Shown here: one piece after another, positions 16,959 to 26,776 of the stretch
Layout of the letters: every line of letters starts with the position of its first letter
Numbering within the stretch: position 1 is the first letter of the stretch
Assembly (NCBI RefSeq): GCF_000425105.1
Contig: NZ_AULD01000006.1
Coordinates: forward strand, 434,001 to 498,000
DNA: 64,000 nucleotides
From: Agrococcus lahaulensis DSM 17612
GTDB taxonomy: Bacteria > Actinomycetota > Actinomycetes > Actinomycetales > Microbacteriaceae
Reading direction: 5' to 3'
Notes under the pieces: model-generated
The model's database searches: none
Told to the model about the DNA's origin: nothing
The model's input: only the letters and a program-made list of their open reading frames with translations
Made by a program: the position numbers and the translations under genes

Positions 16959-17705
16959 TCAGTCGCCGACGGACTGCCCCGAGACGTCGACCGAGTAGCT
17001 CACGACGCACAGTCCCTCGCCCGAGCAGCTGACCGCGCCGCTGACGGGGACGCCCATGGCGCCGGCCGCGCCGATCTCCCACGAGATGGGCTCGCCCTGC
17101 CGCACCGACTCCGCGGTGCGCGTCGTGAAGGCGTCGATGTCGGCCTGGTCGACGTCCCAGCCGAAGGCGACCGCGCCGAGCTCGACGGCGTTCATCGCGC
17201 TCGGGAACTCCGCCCAGCCCACGGGCGCGCGCTGCATGTCGATGCGGGTCACGGTGCCGCGCTCGGTGGTCGCCGCGACCGACGACATCATCTCCGAGAA
17301 GTAGCCCTGGCCGTTGATGCCGCCGCCCTCGCCGACGTACATCGTCGTGTCGAGGAAGCCGTAGCCCGGCGCGATGACCGCTTGGGCGTCGTCGGCCATC
17401 GACAGGTCGGCGGCGGCGATGGGCCGCTCGCTCAGGTTGAGGGTCACGACCTGGTACTGCACGGCGTACGAGGTTCCCGCCTCGCCGAACTGGGTCGTGT
17501 TGTTCGCCGAGACCTCCTCGGGCAGCGCCTCGCGGGGCTGGCCGAGGCCGTTCGCGAGCAGGTGCTGCGTGAGGAGGAAGAGGCCGGCGATGAGGGCGAC
17601 GCCGATCGCGGGCAGCACCCACGACAGGATGCGCTTGCGGCGCGCCTTCCGCTCGGGCGGCGAGAGCTTCGTCGCCGACGAGGGTCGCTCCTCGGTGATC
17701 GTCAT
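16959..17705 (-). CDS. Hypothetical single-pass membrane protein
   Basis: A 248-residue protein with a cytosolic, basic N-terminus (PPERKARRKRIL), one membrane helix at about residues 27-47 (LSWVLPAIGVALIAGLFLL) and an extracytoplasmic domain of about 200 residues ending with a possible disulfide (SCSGEGLC). No family is recognised. The start is the ATG at 17703-17705, with GAGGAGG upstream. It might sense or bind something outside the cell, but nothing shows this. Confidence 0.7.
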   Translation of the reverse strand: MTITEERPSSATKLSPPERKARRKRILSWVLPAIGVALIAGLFLLTQHLLANGLGQPREALPEEVSANNTTQFGEAGTSYAVQYQVVTLNLSERPIAAADLSMADDAQAVIAPGYGFLDTTMYVGEGGGINGQGYFSEMMSSVAATTERGTVTRIDMQRAPVGWAEFPSAMNAVELGAVAFGWDVDQADIDAFTTRTAESVRQGEPISWEIGAAGAMGVPVSGAVSCSGEGLCVVSYSVDVSGQSVGD

Positions 17706-17762
17706 CGGTGGCCTCCTCAGCGGCGGTGGCCGCGCGCTCACCAGGGTACAACCGGGGCCCGT

Positions 17763-17798
17763 CATCTCGATACGGCCCTTCGGGCCTACTCGATGAGC
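17763..17798. repeat. REP-like palindrome in intergenic space
   Basis: A core hairpin GGCCC-TTC-GGGCC is flanked by TCTCGATAC on the left and TACTCGATGA on the right, giving a longer imperfect inverted repeat between the membrane protein and the convergent-side reductase gene. The shape resembles short dispersed palindromes of Micrococcales genomes. No second copy was noticed in this window. Confidence 0.5.
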
Positions 17799-17816
17799 GG
17801 AGGAGGAGCGAGGAGG

Positions 17817-18734
17817 CTAGAGCTCGCGCGCGATGAGGTCGCGGTTGATGACCGACGCGGCGATCGTGCCCGCGCCCGCGGCGACCGAGAGCTGCCGGAA
17901 GCCCGGCGTGATGTCGCCGGCCGCGTAGATGCCCTCGACGGAGGCCCGCTGGGCCCGGTCGACGACGACGAGCCCGTCGTCGTCGGTGTCGAGGCCGAGC
18001 GGCTCGGCGAACTCGAGCTGCGGGTGCCACCACGGGCGCACGAAGCCGCCGGTGCGCTCGCTCCGCCGGCCGTCCTCGAGCACGATCGCGCGCATGCCGT
18101 CGCGGTCGCCCTCGATCGCGGCGATGGGCGTGCGCTCGAGCGCGACCCCGTGCGCGGCGAGCCGCTCCGCGCCCGCCTCGCTCACCGCATCCGACCCGTT
18201 CGTGAACACCGCGAGGTCGTCGGTGTGGCGGCGGATGACCATGGCGCGGTCGACGAGGTCGGGCGTCTCGCCGATGAGCGCGAGCGCCTGGCCGCGCTTG
18301 TCGTACGCGTCGCAGTCCATGCACGAGTGCAGGCTCGTGCCGTACCAGGGGCGCACGTGCTGCGACGCGGGCAGCGTCTCCGACAGCCCCGTCGCGATGA
18401 GCACGGCCGACGCCCGGGTCTCGCTCTCGGCGCTCGCGCCGCGCTGCTCGGCCTGCACGGCGAAGCCGCCGTCGACGCGCACGACCTGGCGCACCGTCGT
18501 GCGCTCGAACGACACGGTCGGGTAGCGCAGCACCTCCTCGCGGCCCATGCCGCGCAGCTCGAGCGGCGAGATGCCGTCGCGCGTGATGAAGCCGTGCGAC
18601 TGGAGCGTCGCCGCGTGCCGCGGCCGGTTCGAGTCGAGCAGCGCCACCGAGCGCTGCGCGCGCGCGAGGTTGAGCGTCGCGGCGAGGCCCGCGGGGCCAG
18701 CGCCGATGACGACGACGTCGACGTCGGGCTGCAT
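17817..18734 (-). CDS. Thioredoxin reductase-like FAD/NAD(P) oxidoreductase
   Basis: A 305-residue protein with an FAD-binding GAGPAG near residue 11, redox-active C138-M-D-C141 (HSCMDCDAY), an NAD(P) domain around residues 150-230, and GIYAAGDITPG near residue 270. The length and CxxC match thioredoxin reductase-like proteins, but it is not next to a thioredoxin gene, and the NADPH-binding glycine motif is poor (ALIGETPD instead of GxGxxA). A different electron donor is therefore possible. Its ATG overlaps the gltX stop by one base. Confidence 0.8.
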   Translation of the reverse strand: MQPDVDVVVIGAGPAGLAATLNLARAQRSVALLDSNRPRHAATLQSHGFITRDGISPLELRGMGREEVLRYPTVSFERTTVRQVVRVDGGFAVQAEQRGASAESETRASAVLIATGLSETLPASQHVRPWYGTSLHSCMDCDAYDKRGQALALIGETPDLVDRAMVIRRHTDDLAVFTNGSDAVSEAGAERLAAHGVALERTPIAAIEGDRDGMRAIVLEDGRRSERTGGFVRPWWHPQLEFAEPLGLDTDDDGLVVVDRAQRASVEGIYAAGDITPGFRQLSVAAGAGTIAASVINRDLIAREL

Positions 18735-20224
18735 CAGGCGCTCGCGGCCAGCCGCTCGATGCGGCGCAGCGTCGACTCGCGGCCGAGCAGCTCGATCGAC
18801 TCGAACAGCGGCGGCGAGATGCGCCGGCCGGTGACCGCGACGCGCAGCGGCGTGAAGGCGAAGCGGGGCTTGATGCCGAGGCCGTCGATCAGCACCTCGC
18901 GGAGGACCGCTTCGATCGACGCGGTGTCGAACGACTCGAGCTCCGCGAGCGCGCGGCGCGACGCCTCGAGCACCGCGAGCGCGTCGTCGCCGAGGCTCGC
19001 GACCGCGTCGGCGTCGTGGCGGATGTCCTCGTCGTCGAGGAAGAGGAAGCCGAGCATGTCCTCGGCCTGGCCGATGAGCTGCATGCGCTCCTGCACGAGC
19101 GGCGCTGCCTTCGCGAGCAGGGCGCGCTGCTCGTCGCTCGGTGCGCCGTCGAAGACGCGGCCGAGGTAGGGCTCGAGGCGGGCGGCGAAGTCGTCGGGCG
19201 CGAGCATGCGCACGTGGTCGCCGTTGATCGACTCGGCCTTCTTCGGGTCGAAGCGCGAGGGGTTCGGGTTGACGTCGGCGACGTCGAAGGCGGCGATGAG
19301 CTCGTCGCGCGAGAAGACGTCGCGGTCGGGCGCGATCGACCAGCCGAGCAGCGCGAGGTAGTTCAGCAGCCCCTCGGGGATGAAGCCCGCCTCGCGCAGC
19401 AGGAAGAGGTTCGACTGCGGGTCGCGCTTCGAGAGCTTCTTGTTGCCCTCCCCCATGACGTACGGCAGGTGGCCGAAGCGCGGGATCGCGGTCGCGACGC
19501 CGATGTCGGCGAGCGCGCGGTAGAGCGCGATCTGGCGCGGCGTCGACGAGAGGAGGTCCTCGCCGCGGAGGACGTGCGTGACCCCCATGAGCGCGTCGTC
19601 GACGGGGTTCACGAACGTGTAGAGCGGCGCGCCGTTCGGTCGCACGACGACGAAGTCGGAGAACGAGCCCGCCGGGAAGGTGATCTCGCCGCGCACGAGG
19701 TCGTCGAACGAGAGGTCCTCGTCGGGCACCCGCAAGCGCAGGCTCGGCTGGCGCCCCTCGGCACGGAGCGCGGCGCGCTCGGCGTCGGAGAGGTCGCGCT
19801 CGAAGTTGTCGTAGCCCTGGCGCGGATCGCGGCCGCGCTCGACGTTGCGCGCCTCGATCTCCTCCGCGGTCGCGAACGACTCGTAGAGGTGACCGGCGGC
19901 CTGCAGCCGCTCGATGAGCTCGGCGTAGATCTCGCCGCGCTGCGACTGCCGGTAGGGCTCGTGCGGGCCGCCCGTCTCGACGCCCTCGTCCCAGTCGATG
20001 CCGAGCCAGCGCATCGCCTCGAGCAGCTGCTCGTACGACTCCTGGCTGTCGCGCGCCGTGTCGGTGTCCTCGATGCGGAAGACCATCTTCCCGCCGTGGT
20101 GGCGCGCGTACGCCCAGTTGAACAGCGCCGTGCGGATGAGTCCGACGTGCGGTGTGCCGGTGGGCGAGGGGCAGAAGCGGACGACGACGTCGCCGCCCGT
20201 GGCGGTCGAGAAGGGGACGCTCAT
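18734..20224 (-). CDS. gltX: Glutamyl-tRNA synthetase
   Basis: A 496-residue class I synthetase that charges tRNA-Glu and, in bacteria lacking GlnRS, also tRNA-Gln. The HIGH-like motif is [11 protein letters not shown] near residue 20 and the KMSKS-like motif is KKLSKRD in the middle. The anticodon-binding domain follows ([18 protein letters not shown]). The ATG at 20222-20224 has GGGAGG five bases upstream; an upstream in-frame ATG at 20236 lacks one. It is cotranscribed with the reductase-like gene. Confidence 0.96.
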   Translation of the reverse strand: MSVPFSTATGGDVVVRFCPSPTGTPHVGLIRTALFNWAYARHHGGKMVFRIEDTDTARDSQESYEQLLEAMRWLGIDWDEGVETGGPHEPYRQSQRGEIYAELIERLQAAGHLYESFATAEEIEARNVERGRDPRQGYDNFERDLSDAERAALRAEGRQPSLRLRVPDEDLSFDDLVRGEITFPAGSFSDFVVVRPNGAPLYTFVNPVDDALMGVTHVLRGEDLLSSTPRQIALYRALADIGVATAIPRFGHLPYVMGEGNKKLSKRDPQSNLFLLREAGFIPEGLLNYLALLGWSIAPDRDVFSRDELIAAFDVADVNPNPSRFDPKKAESINGDHVRMLAPDDFAARLEPYLGRVFDGAPSDEQRALLAKAAPLVQERMQLIGQAEDMLGFLFLDDEDIRHDADAVASLGDDALAVLEASRRALAELESFDTASIEAVLREVLIDGLGIKPRFAFTPLRVAVTGRRISPPLFESIELLGRESTLRRIERLAASA

Positions 20225-20259
20225 GATGCCTCCCATCCTAGGCGTGGGAGGATCGATCG

Positions 20260-20964
20260 GTGCCCCGCTCCCGCCCGGTCTCCCGCGCCGCGGCCGACCC
20301 CGTCGGCGAGCTCGTCGACCGCCTCGAGCGCGCCGTCGTCGCGTCGCCGCGCCGGCGCGCCGAGCTCGCTCGAGAGATCGAGGGCGACCTGCGCGAGGCC
20401 GTCGCCGATCGCGTCGTCGCCGGCGCGGCGGAGCCAGCGGCAGCCGCCGCCGTCGTCGCGGAGTTCGGCGACCCGCGCGCGATCGCCGCGGAGCTCTCGC
20501 GGGAGCTGCTCGCGGCGCACGGCCGCCGCTTCGCCCCGCTCGCCGCCCTCGCCGCGGTCGCGCTGCTCGCCGCGTGGTTCGCGGGCATGACGTCGCTCGC
20601 CGCGATGCCGGGCTTCGGCGTGCCCGTCGAGGCGGGGTGGATGCTGCGGGTCTCGCGCGCGCTCGACGTCGCGGGGCCGTTCGTGGCGGCTGCCGCGCTC
20701 GCCGGCTGGGTCGCGCTGCGCCGCGCCGATTCGCTCGCAGCGCTCGTCGCGGTCGCGGCGCTCCAGCTCGCCTTCGCGGTCGCGCTCGTCGCGGGCGCGA
20801 TCGCGATGGTCGGCGCCGTCGCGGTACCGCCCGCTGGGGTCGGCCTGCTCGTCGCGCTCGTGGCGCTCACGCTGACGCTCGGCGGCGCGCTCGCGGCCGC
20901 CGCGGCGGCGCTGCTCGTGCGGTGGGGCGCCGTCAGGCTCGCGCCGCGCCGAGCACTCGGCTGA
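20260..20964 (+). CDS. Membrane protein with N-terminal HAAS-like helical domain
   Basis: A 234-residue protein. Residues about 12-95 are helical and resemble the HAAS/permease-prefix domain often encoded beside PadR regulators ([42 protein letters not shown]). Four to five alanine-rich membrane segments follow. A GTG start with GGGAGG upstream fits. Its 3' end overlaps the convergent PadR gene by 32 bp. It is divergent from gltX. The function is unknown; PadR-linked HAAS proteins are thought to act in membrane homeostasis. Confidence 0.7.
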   Translation: MPRSRPVSRAAADPVGELVDRLERAVVASPRRRAELAREIEGDLREAVADRVVAGAAEPAAAAAVVAEFGDPRAIAAELSRELLAAHGRRFAPLAALAAVALLAAWFAGMTSLAAMPGFGVPVEAGWMLRVSRALDVAGPFVAAAALAGWVALRRADSLAALVAVAALQLAFAVALVAGAIAMVGAVAVPPAGVGLLVALVALTLTLGGALAAAAAALLVRWGAVRLAPRRALG

Positions 20965-21259
20965 TCACCGTCGACGTCGCGGCCCAGTCGCTGCGCTCGT
21001 CGGCGAGGGCGCGCGTGCCCGCCGGCGTCAGCCGGTAGACGCGCTTCGAGCGGCCGCTCGAGGCCCACTCCCCCTCGATGAGCCCGCGGCCCTCGAGCCG
21101 CTTGAGCGCGGGGTAGACCGTGCCGCTCGGGAAGTCGAGCGTGCCGTCGGAGCGCTCGCGGATGCGCTCGATCGCACCGTAGCCGTGCACGGGCCCGTCG
21201 GCGAGCACCGACAGCAGCATCGCGTCGACGTGGCCGCGGAGGGCATCAGGGGAAGCCAT
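20933..21259 (-). CDS. PadR-family transcriptional regulator
   Basis: A 108-residue regulator of the short PadR type: LLSVLADGPVHGYGAIERI is the first part of the winged helix and FPSGTVYPALKRLEGRGLI its recognition segment, followed by RSKRVYRLTPAGTRAL. The ATG is at 21257-21259. A 24-bp near-perfect palindrome at 21278-21301 immediately upstream is a likely autoregulatory site. Unlike the usual arrangement, the HAAS-like gene is convergent rather than downstream in the same operon. Confidence 0.88.
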   Translation of the reverse strand: MASPDALRGHVDAMLLSVLADGPVHGYGAIERIRERSDGTLDFPSGTVYPALKRLEGRGLIEGEWASSGRSKRVYRLTPAGTRALADERSDWAATSTVISRVLGAARA

Positions 21260-21277
21260 GCGGGCAGTCTAGCCGTG

Positions 21278-21301
21278 GGCTGCCTCCATATGGAGACAGC
21301 C
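21278..21301. promoter_or_regulatory. Near-perfect 24-bp palindrome upstream of PadR gene
   Basis: The arms GGCTGCCTCCAT and ATGGAGACAGCC differ from perfect symmetry at one position pair. The site lies 19 bp before the PadR start and 12 bp from the end of the FAH gene. PadR proteins commonly bind such dyads in their own promoters. Confidence 0.55.
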
Positions 21302-21313
21302 TGCACGCAGGCA

Positions 21314-22090
21314 TCAGCCCGCGACGGCCTGCGCGACGACGGGGTTCCGCAGCGTGCCGACGCCCGGCACCTCGACCTCGACGGTCTCGCCGGCGCGGAG
21401 CGGCCCGACGCCCTCGGGCGTGCCCATGAGCACGACGTCGCCGGGCAGCAGCGTCATCGACGCGGTGATCCACTCGAGCACCGTCGGCGCGTCGAAGATC
21501 CAGTCGCTCGAGACGCCGTCCTGCTTCACGTCGCCGTCGACGCGCGTGATGAGCCGCAGCGCGTCGTAGTCGGGCTCCGTCTCGATCGCCGGGCCGAGCG
21601 GGCAGAAGGTGTCGAAGCCCTTCGCGCGCGCCCACTGCGGCTCGCGCTGCTGGAGGTCGCGCGCGGTGACGTCGTTCGCGACCGTGACGCCGAAGACGGC
21701 GTGCATCGCGTTCGCGCGCGTGAGGCGGCGCGCGACCCGGCCGATCACGAGCGCGATCTCGCCCTCGAAGTGCACGTCGGTCGACTCGGGCGGCAGCACG
21801 ATCGCGTCGTTCGGCCCGATGACGGAGGTGTTGGGCTTGAGGAAGACGAGCGGCTCGCTCGGCACCTCGTTGCCGAGCTCGGCGGCGTGCTTCGCGTAGT
21901 TGCGGCCGACGGCGACGACCTTCGAGCGCGGGATGACCGGCGCGAGCAGCCGCGCCTCGGCGAGCGGCACGCGCTCGCCGGTCGTGTCGAAGCCGGCGAC
22001 GATCGGGTCGCCGACGAGCACGACGAGCGCGTCGTCGTCGACGACGCCGTAGCCGATGCGCTCCCCGTGGGCGAAGCGGGCGACGCGCAT
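21314..22090 (-). CDS. Fumarylacetoacetate hydrolase-family protein
   Basis: A 258-residue protein with the complete FAH signature: RNYAKHAAELGNEVP, metal ligands in VHFEGEIALVIG, NDVTARDLQQRE, AKGFDTFCPLGP and GDVVLMGTPEGVGPL. This small class includes acylpyruvases and oxaloacetate tautomerases/decarboxylases. In actinobacteria it is often the last gene after ilvE or before gltX, suggesting housekeeping of reactive oxo-acids; that reading is inference. Its ATG shares one base with the ilvE stop (TGATG). Confidence 0.87.
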   Translation of the reverse strand: MRVARFAHGERIGYGVVDDDALVVLVGDPIVAGFDTTGERVPLAEARLLAPVIPRSKVVAVGRNYAKHAAELGNEVPSEPLVFLKPNTSVIGPNDAIVLPPESTDVHFEGEIALVIGRVARRLTRANAMHAVFGVTVANDVTARDLQQREPQWARAKGFDTFCPLGPAIETEPDYDALRLITRVDGDVKQDGVSSDWIFDAPTVLEWITASMTLLPGDVVLMGTPEGVGPLRAGETVEVEVPGVGTLRNPVVAQAVAG

Positions 22091-23178
22091 CAGCGGGCCT
22101 CCACCATCTGCACCATCCAGCCGTGCGGGTCCTCGGCGCGGCCGTACTGGATGTCGGTGAGCTGCTTGCGGAGCGCGAGCGCGACGGGCCCCGCGGGCGC
22201 GTCCGGGTCGCCGATCGTCTCGGTCGGGCTCTTGAGCGCGGCGATCGGCGTGAGCACCGCGGCGGTGCCGCACGCGAACGCCTCGGTGATCGAACCGTCG
22301 GCGATGCCCTCGCGCCACTCCGCGAGCGTCACGGCGCGGCGCTCGACGGCGTGCCCCGCGTCGGCGGCGAGCTGCAGCAGCGAGTTGCGCGTGATGCCGT
22401 CGAGGATCGAGTCCGACTCCGGCGTCACGAGCGTGCCGTCGGCCTTCACGAGCACGACGTTCATGCCGCCGAGCTCCTCGAGGTCGCTGCCCGACTCGTC
22501 GAGGAACAGCACCTGGGCGCAGCCGTGCTCGGCCGCCTGCTGCGTCGGCAGCAGGCTCGCGGCGTAGTTGCCGCCGCACTTCGCGGCCCCCGTGCCGCCC
22601 TTGCCGGCGCGGTTGTACTCGGTCGAGAGCCAGATCGAGACCGGCTTGACGCCGCTCGCGAAGTAGGGGCCCGCGGGGCTCGCGATGACCATGAACCGCA
22701 CGGTCTGCGCGGCGCGGACGCCGAGGAACACCTCGTTCGCGATCATGAATGGCCGCAGGTAGAGCGAGTCCTCGCCGCCCGCGGGCACCCACGCCTCATC
22801 GACCTCGACGAGCTGGCGGACCGCCTCGACGAAGAGCTCGACCGGCAGCTGCGGCAGCGCGAGCCGCGCCGCCGAGCGCTGCATGCGCTTCGCGTTCTCC
22901 TCCGGCCGGAACGCCCACACCGAGCCGTCGGCGCGGCGGTAGGCCTTCATCCCCTCGAAGATCTCCTGGCCGTAGTGCAGCACCGCCGAGGCGGGGTCGA
23001 GCTGCAGGGGGCCGTACGGCTCGACGCGCGCGTCGCTCCAGCCGCCCTCGAGCGTCCAGTCGATCGAGACCATGTGGTCGGTGAAGTGGCGGCCGAAGCC
23101 GGGCTCGGCGACCACCGCCGCGCGCGCCTCGGCGGAGGCGGGGCTCGGGTTGCGCGTGAGGGTGAACTCGAGGGTCAT
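22090..23178 (-). CDS. ilvE: Branched-chain amino acid aminotransferase
   Basis: A 362-residue fold-type IV PLP transaminase. It has [13 protein letters not shown], the PLP-lysine region [12 protein letters not shown], the [10 protein letters not shown] strand and [10 protein letters not shown]. It interconverts branched-chain 2-oxo acids and Val/Leu/Ile with glutamate. Its ATG overlaps the leuB stop by four bases (ATGA), so leuB, ilvE and the FAH gene form a coupled operon. Confidence 0.95.
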   Translation of the reverse strand: MTLEFTLTRNPSPASAEARAAVVAEPGFGRHFTDHMVSIDWTLEGGWSDARVEPYGPLQLDPASAVLHYGQEIFEGMKAYRRADGSVWAFRPEENAKRMQRSAARLALPQLPVELFVEAVRQLVEVDEAWVPAGGEDSLYLRPFMIANEVFLGVRAAQTVRFMVIASPAGPYFASGVKPVSIWLSTEYNRAGKGGTGAAKCGGNYAASLLPTQQAAEHGCAQVLFLDESGSDLEELGGMNVVLVKADGTLVTPESDSILDGITRNSLLQLAADAGHAVERRAVTLAEWREGIADGSITEAFACGTAAVLTPIAALKSPTETIGDPDAPAGPVALALRKQLTDIQYGRAEDPHGWMVQMVEAR

Positions 23179-24236
23179 GCGTGCTCCTTCGCGGTGGCGC
23201 GGATGCGGTCGGCGATGGCGTCGCCGACCTCGCTCGTGGTGCGGCGGCTCCCGTCGCGCGCGTCGATGTCGGCGTCGACGGCGTCGCGGATGCGCTGGGC
23301 CGCGTCGCGCAGGCCCGAGTGCTCGAGCAGCAGGCCGGCCGAGAGGATCGCCGCGGTGGGATCGGCGATGCCGCGCCCCGCGATGTCGGGCGCGGAGCCG
23401 TGCACGGGCTCGAACATGCTCGGGAAGGCGCCGGACGGGTTGAGGTTGCCGGAGGCCGCGAGCCCGATGCCGCCGCCGACGGCGCCCGCGAGGTCGGTGA
23501 GGATGTCGCCGAAGAGGTTGTCGGTCACGATGACGTCGAAGCGGCTGGGGTCGTCGACGAGGAAGATCGTCGCGGCGTCGACGTGGAGGTAGTCGACCGA
23601 CACCTCCGGGTGGTCGACCGCGACCTCGTCGACGATCCGCTGCCAGAGCGCGCCGGCGTGCACGAGCACGTTCTTCTTGTGCACGAGCGTGAGGCGGCGA
23701 CGGCGCTGCTCGGCGAGCTCGAACGCGAAGCGCACGACCCGCTCGACGCCGAAGGCGGTGTTGACGCTCGTCTCGTTCGCGATCTCGTGCTCGGTGCCGA
23801 CCCGCAGGGCGCCGCCGTTGCCGACGTAGGGGCCCTCGGTGCCCTCGCGCACGACGACGAAGTCGATGTCGCCCGGCTCGCGGAGCGGGCTGCCGATCTT
23901 GGGGTGCAGGCGCGTCGGGCGGAGGTTGACGTGGTGGTCGAAGGCGAAGCGCAGGCGCAGCAGCAGTCCGCGCTCGATGATGCCGCCCGCGAGCCGCGGG
24001 TCGGCCGGGTCGCCGCCGACGGCGCCGAGGAGGATCGCGTCGTGCTCGGCGAGCGACGCGAGGGTCGCATCGTCGAGGATCTCGCCCGTCGCGAGGTAGT
24101 GCGCCGCCCCGAGGTCGTACTCGGTCTCGACGAGCTCGACGCCGTCGAGCGCGGCGCGCATCGCCTTCCGGGCCTCGAGCGTGACCTCCTGCCCGATGCC
24201 GTCCCCACCGATCACCGCGAGCCGCAGCTGCTGCAC
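23175..24236 (-). CDS. leuB: 3-isopropylmalate dehydrogenase
   Basis: A 353-residue NAD-dependent beta-decarboxylating dehydrogenase of leucine synthesis. It shows GGDGIGQEV, the substrate arginines around [18 protein letters not shown], the [14 protein letters not shown] loop, catalytic K in VHKKNVL, and the metal aspartates in [11 protein letters not shown]. The C-terminal [14 protein letters not shown] is typical. I chose the GTG at 24234-24236 because GGGAGG precedes it by four bases; an in-frame GTG six codons upstream has no such site. Confidence 0.95.
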   Translation of the reverse strand: MQQLRLAVIGGDGIGQEVTLEARKAMRAALDGVELVETEYDLGAAHYLATGEILDDATLASLAEHDAILLGAVGGDPADPRLAGGIIERGLLLRLRFAFDHHVNLRPTRLHPKIGSPLREPGDIDFVVVREGTEGPYVGNGGALRVGTEHEIANETSVNTAFGVERVVRFAFELAEQRRRRLTLVHKKNVLVHAGALWQRIVDEVAVDHPEVSVDYLHVDAATIFLVDDPSRFDVIVTDNLFGDILTDLAGAVGGGIGLAASGNLNPSGAFPSMFEPVHGSAPDIAGRGIADPTAAILSAGLLLEHSGLRDAAQRIRDAVDADIDARDGSRRTTSEVGDAIADRIRATAKEHA

Positions 24237-24407
24237 AGTTCCTCCCAGGCGCACGCGAGGTGCGCGTCGACCGGCGCCGCACCCGCGCGGAGCCGTGCTC
24301 CCCAGCCTACTGGCGGCCTCGGATCCCCCACGACGCTCGCAGGTTCGGTCGGTATGTTCCGCGGCAGGCGCGCTGGTCCCGGGGCGCCCGGACGAATGGA
24401 GAGCACC

Positions 24408-24665
24408 TTGAGCATCGGCTTCGGCATCTTCCTCATGGCCGTCGGCGCGATCGTCGCGTGGGCGCTGCCGGGTCTGTGGCAGGTCGAGGGCGCCAACTGG
24501 ACCCTCATCGGCTACATCCTGCTGGGCGCGGGCGCCCTCGTGACCCTCTTCGGCATCATCATGGCGGCGCGCTCGGGCCGCTCGAGCCAGGTCTCGCGCT
24601 CGCGCGTCGACCCGGACACGGGCATGCGGGTCGAGCGCACGGAGCGCCGCGACGACGTCATCTGA
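24408..24665 (+). CDS. Small DUF6458-like membrane protein
   Basis: An 85-residue protein of two membrane helices ([19 protein letters not shown] and [20 protein letters not shown]) and a charged tail. It resembles the DUF6458 family, which begins MSIGxGIFL. I chose the TTG at 24408 because GGAGAG precedes it by four bases and the family starts there; the in-frame ATG at 24396 has no ribosome-binding site. The function is unknown. Confidence 0.75.
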   Translation: MSIGFGIFLMAVGAIVAWALPGLWQVEGANWTLIGYILLGAGALVTLFGIIMAARSGRSSQVSRSRVDPDTGMRVERTERRDDVI

Positions 24666-24775
24666 CGCGCGACGGCGACCCGGGACCGGCTCCGGCCGCG
24701 TCCCGGGCGCGCCCGCGCCCCGGCATCGGCCAGGATGGAGCCGACCGAGCGGAGGCTCGGACGGAGGGAGCCCGC

Positions 24776-25975
24776 GTGCCGAACGCCCAGGATGTCGTCC
24801 GCGCGGCGGCGATCGCCGACTACGGCGTGCTCGCCGAAGCGCCTGCCGCCGACGCGGGAGGTGCCGACCTGCGGGGGCTCACCGAGCTCGCCGCCGCGGT
24901 CGCGGGCGTGCCGAACGCGGTCATCAACATCATCGACGAGCGGCAGCAGCACCAGATCGCCGCGGTCGGCTTCGAGGCGTCGGTGTGCTCGCGCGAGGAC
25001 TCGATGTGCAGCCGCGTCTTCGAGGGCCCCGACCAGACGATCGTCGCCGATGCGCGCGCCGACGCGCGGTTCGCGCAGAACCCCTTCGTGACGGGTGAGA
25101 TCGCCGACGTGCGCTTCTACGCATCCAGTCCACTCCGCACGCCCGGCGGCCTGCCGATCGGGAGCCTGTGCGTCTTCGACGACGAGGTGCGCGAGCTCGA
25201 CGAGCACGGCGCTCGCAGCCTCGGCCTGCTCGCCGAGCAGGTCGTCGACGTGCTCGAGCTGCGCCGCCTCACGCGCGAGCTGCGCCGCTCCAACGAGCAG
25301 CTCGCGCAGTTCGCGGGCCAGGTGAGCCACGACCTGCGCAATCCGCTCGCGGCGCTCACGGGCTACCTGGAGCTCGCGGCCGACAGCCCCGAGCTCGCGG
25401 GCGCGCCGGATGCGACGAAGGCGCTCTCGCGCGCGGAGTCGGCGGCCGAGCGCATGGCCGCGCTCGTCGAGGACCTGCTCGACTTCGCCCGCATCGGCGG
25501 CAGCGCCCGCCGGCGGCCCGTGGCGCTCGGCGACGTCGTGCGTGCCGCGATCGCCGATCTCGATGCGCAGATCGACGCGGCGGGCGCGACCGTCGACGTC
25601 GGGGAGCTGCCGGTCGTGCAGGGCGACGCGACGCTCCTGGGCGCGCTCGCGCAGAACCTGCTCGCGAACGCGGTGAAGTTCGCGTCGGCCGACGGCGCCC
25701 GGCCGCGCGTCGAGGTGCGCGCGGAGCGCCTCTCGGGCGGGTGGCGCCTGACGGTCGACGACGACGGCCCTGGCGTGCCGGCCGAGGAGCGCGAGCGCGT
25801 GTTCGGACTCATGCAGCGCGGCGACCGCGCCGAGGTCGAGGCGGGCGTCGAGGGGCTCGGCATCGGGCTCTCGACGTGCCGTCGCATCGCGCAGGCGCAC
25901 GGCGGCCGGATCGGCATCGACGACTCGGCGCTCGGCGGCGCGAGCGTCTGGGTGCTGCTGCCCGCAGGGGACTGA
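24776..25975 (+). CDS. GAF-domain sensor histidine kinase
   Basis: A 399-residue protein. Residues about 30-160 are a GAF domain ([38 protein letters not shown]) of a type found in light- or redox-related kinases. A coiled linker and HisKA domain follow with phospho-acceptor H185 ([13 protein letters not shown]), then an HATPase domain with N-box [10 protein letters not shown] and G-boxes DDDGPGVP and GLGIGLSTC. No membrane segment is present, so it is cytosolic. GGAGGGAG precedes the GTG. No response-regulator gene is adjacent, making it an orphan kinase. The ligand is unknown. Confidence 0.88.
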   Translation: MPNAQDVVRAAAIADYGVLAEAPAADAGGADLRGLTELAAAVAGVPNAVINIIDERQQHQIAAVGFEASVCSREDSMCSRVFEGPDQTIVADARADARFAQNPFVTGEIADVRFYASSPLRTPGGLPIGSLCVFDDEVRELDEHGARSLGLLAEQVVDVLELRRLTRELRRSNEQLAQFAGQVSHDLRNPLAALTGYLELAADSPELAGAPDATKALSRAESAAERMAALVEDLLDFARIGGSARRRPVALGDVVRAAIADLDAQIDAAGATVDVGELPVVQGDATLLGALAQNLLANAVKFASADGARPRVEVRAERLSGGWRLTVDDDGPGVPAEERERVFGLMQRGDRAEVEAGVEGLGIGLSTCRRIAQAHGGRIGIDDSALGGASVWVLLPAGD

Positions 25976-25996
25976 GCCCGCGACCGCCGTGGCCGG

Positions 25997-26722
25997 TCAG
26001 GCGCGTCCGGCGACCTCGGCGATGCGCTCCGCGAGCTCGCGCGGCTTCGACCACATCGGCCAGTGGCCCGTCGGCAGGTCGACGAGCTCGAGCGCGCGGT
26101 GCTCGAGCACGCCCGCGAGGAACGGCACGCCCTGCTCGGCGTAGGCGCGGTAGTCGGCCGCCGAGAACGCCGTGCAGATGATGGTCGCCGGCACGTCGAG
26201 CCGGCGGTCGTCGCGCAGCGCGACGGCGTCGCGCACGGCTCCCGCGGGCTCGGGCACGGCTCGCTCGCGGAACTCGTCGAGCTGCTCGTCCGTCAGCCCC
26301 TGCATCGAGCCCTGCTCGAGCTCGTCCTCCCACGCGGCCTCGAGCGGCATCTCGTCGCCCTCGAACGAGGGGTCCATCGCGTGGCCGTCGACGACCGGCG
26401 CGGTGTCGACCCACACCGAGCGCGAGACGCGGTCGACGTGGCGGTCGATCGCGACGGTCGCGGGCGAGGCGGCGCCGCTGTGGGCGACGAGCACGACCGG
26501 TCCCTCCCCCTCGAGCGCCGCCTCGATCGCGGCGACGTGGTCGTCGAGCCGCACGCTCCCGCGGTCGGCGTGGTCGGGCTCGAGCCCCGGCAGCGTCAGC
26601 GCGGTGACGTCGTGGCCGCGCTCGCGCAGCAGCGCCGCGACCTCGTCCCACGCCCAAGCGCCCAGCCAGAAGCCGGGGACGAGCACGATTCGGGCGCGCA
26701 CGGCGCCTCCGGTGGTGTCCAT
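25997..26722 (-). CDS. Alpha/beta hydrolase (salicylate esterase-like)
   Basis: A 241-residue protein with the plant-methylesterase/hydroxynitrile-lyase layout: IVLVPGFWLGAWAWDEV, LTLPGLEP, nucleophile elbow VLVAHSGAAS, and the late catalytic His in PTGHWPMWSKP. Such proteins hydrolyse small esters. The substrate is not predictable here. It ends head-to-tail with the MFS exporter region and faces the histidine kinase convergently. Confidence 0.82.
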   Translation of the reverse strand: MDTTGGAVRARIVLVPGFWLGAWAWDEVAALLRERGHDVTALTLPGLEPDHADRGSVRLDDHVAAIEAALEGEGPVVLVAHSGAASPATVAIDRHVDRVSRSVWVDTAPVVDGHAMDPSFEGDEMPLEAAWEDELEQGSMQGLTDEQLDEFRERAVPEPAGAVRDAVALRDDRRLDVPATIICTAFSAADYRAYAEQGVPFLAGVLEHRALELVDLPTGHWPMWSKPRELAERIAEVAGRA

Positions 26723-26776
26723 GGCGAGACGCTAGCCCGCGCCGCCCACGTGCGCCAGGCGCCCCGGGCAGGCGGC

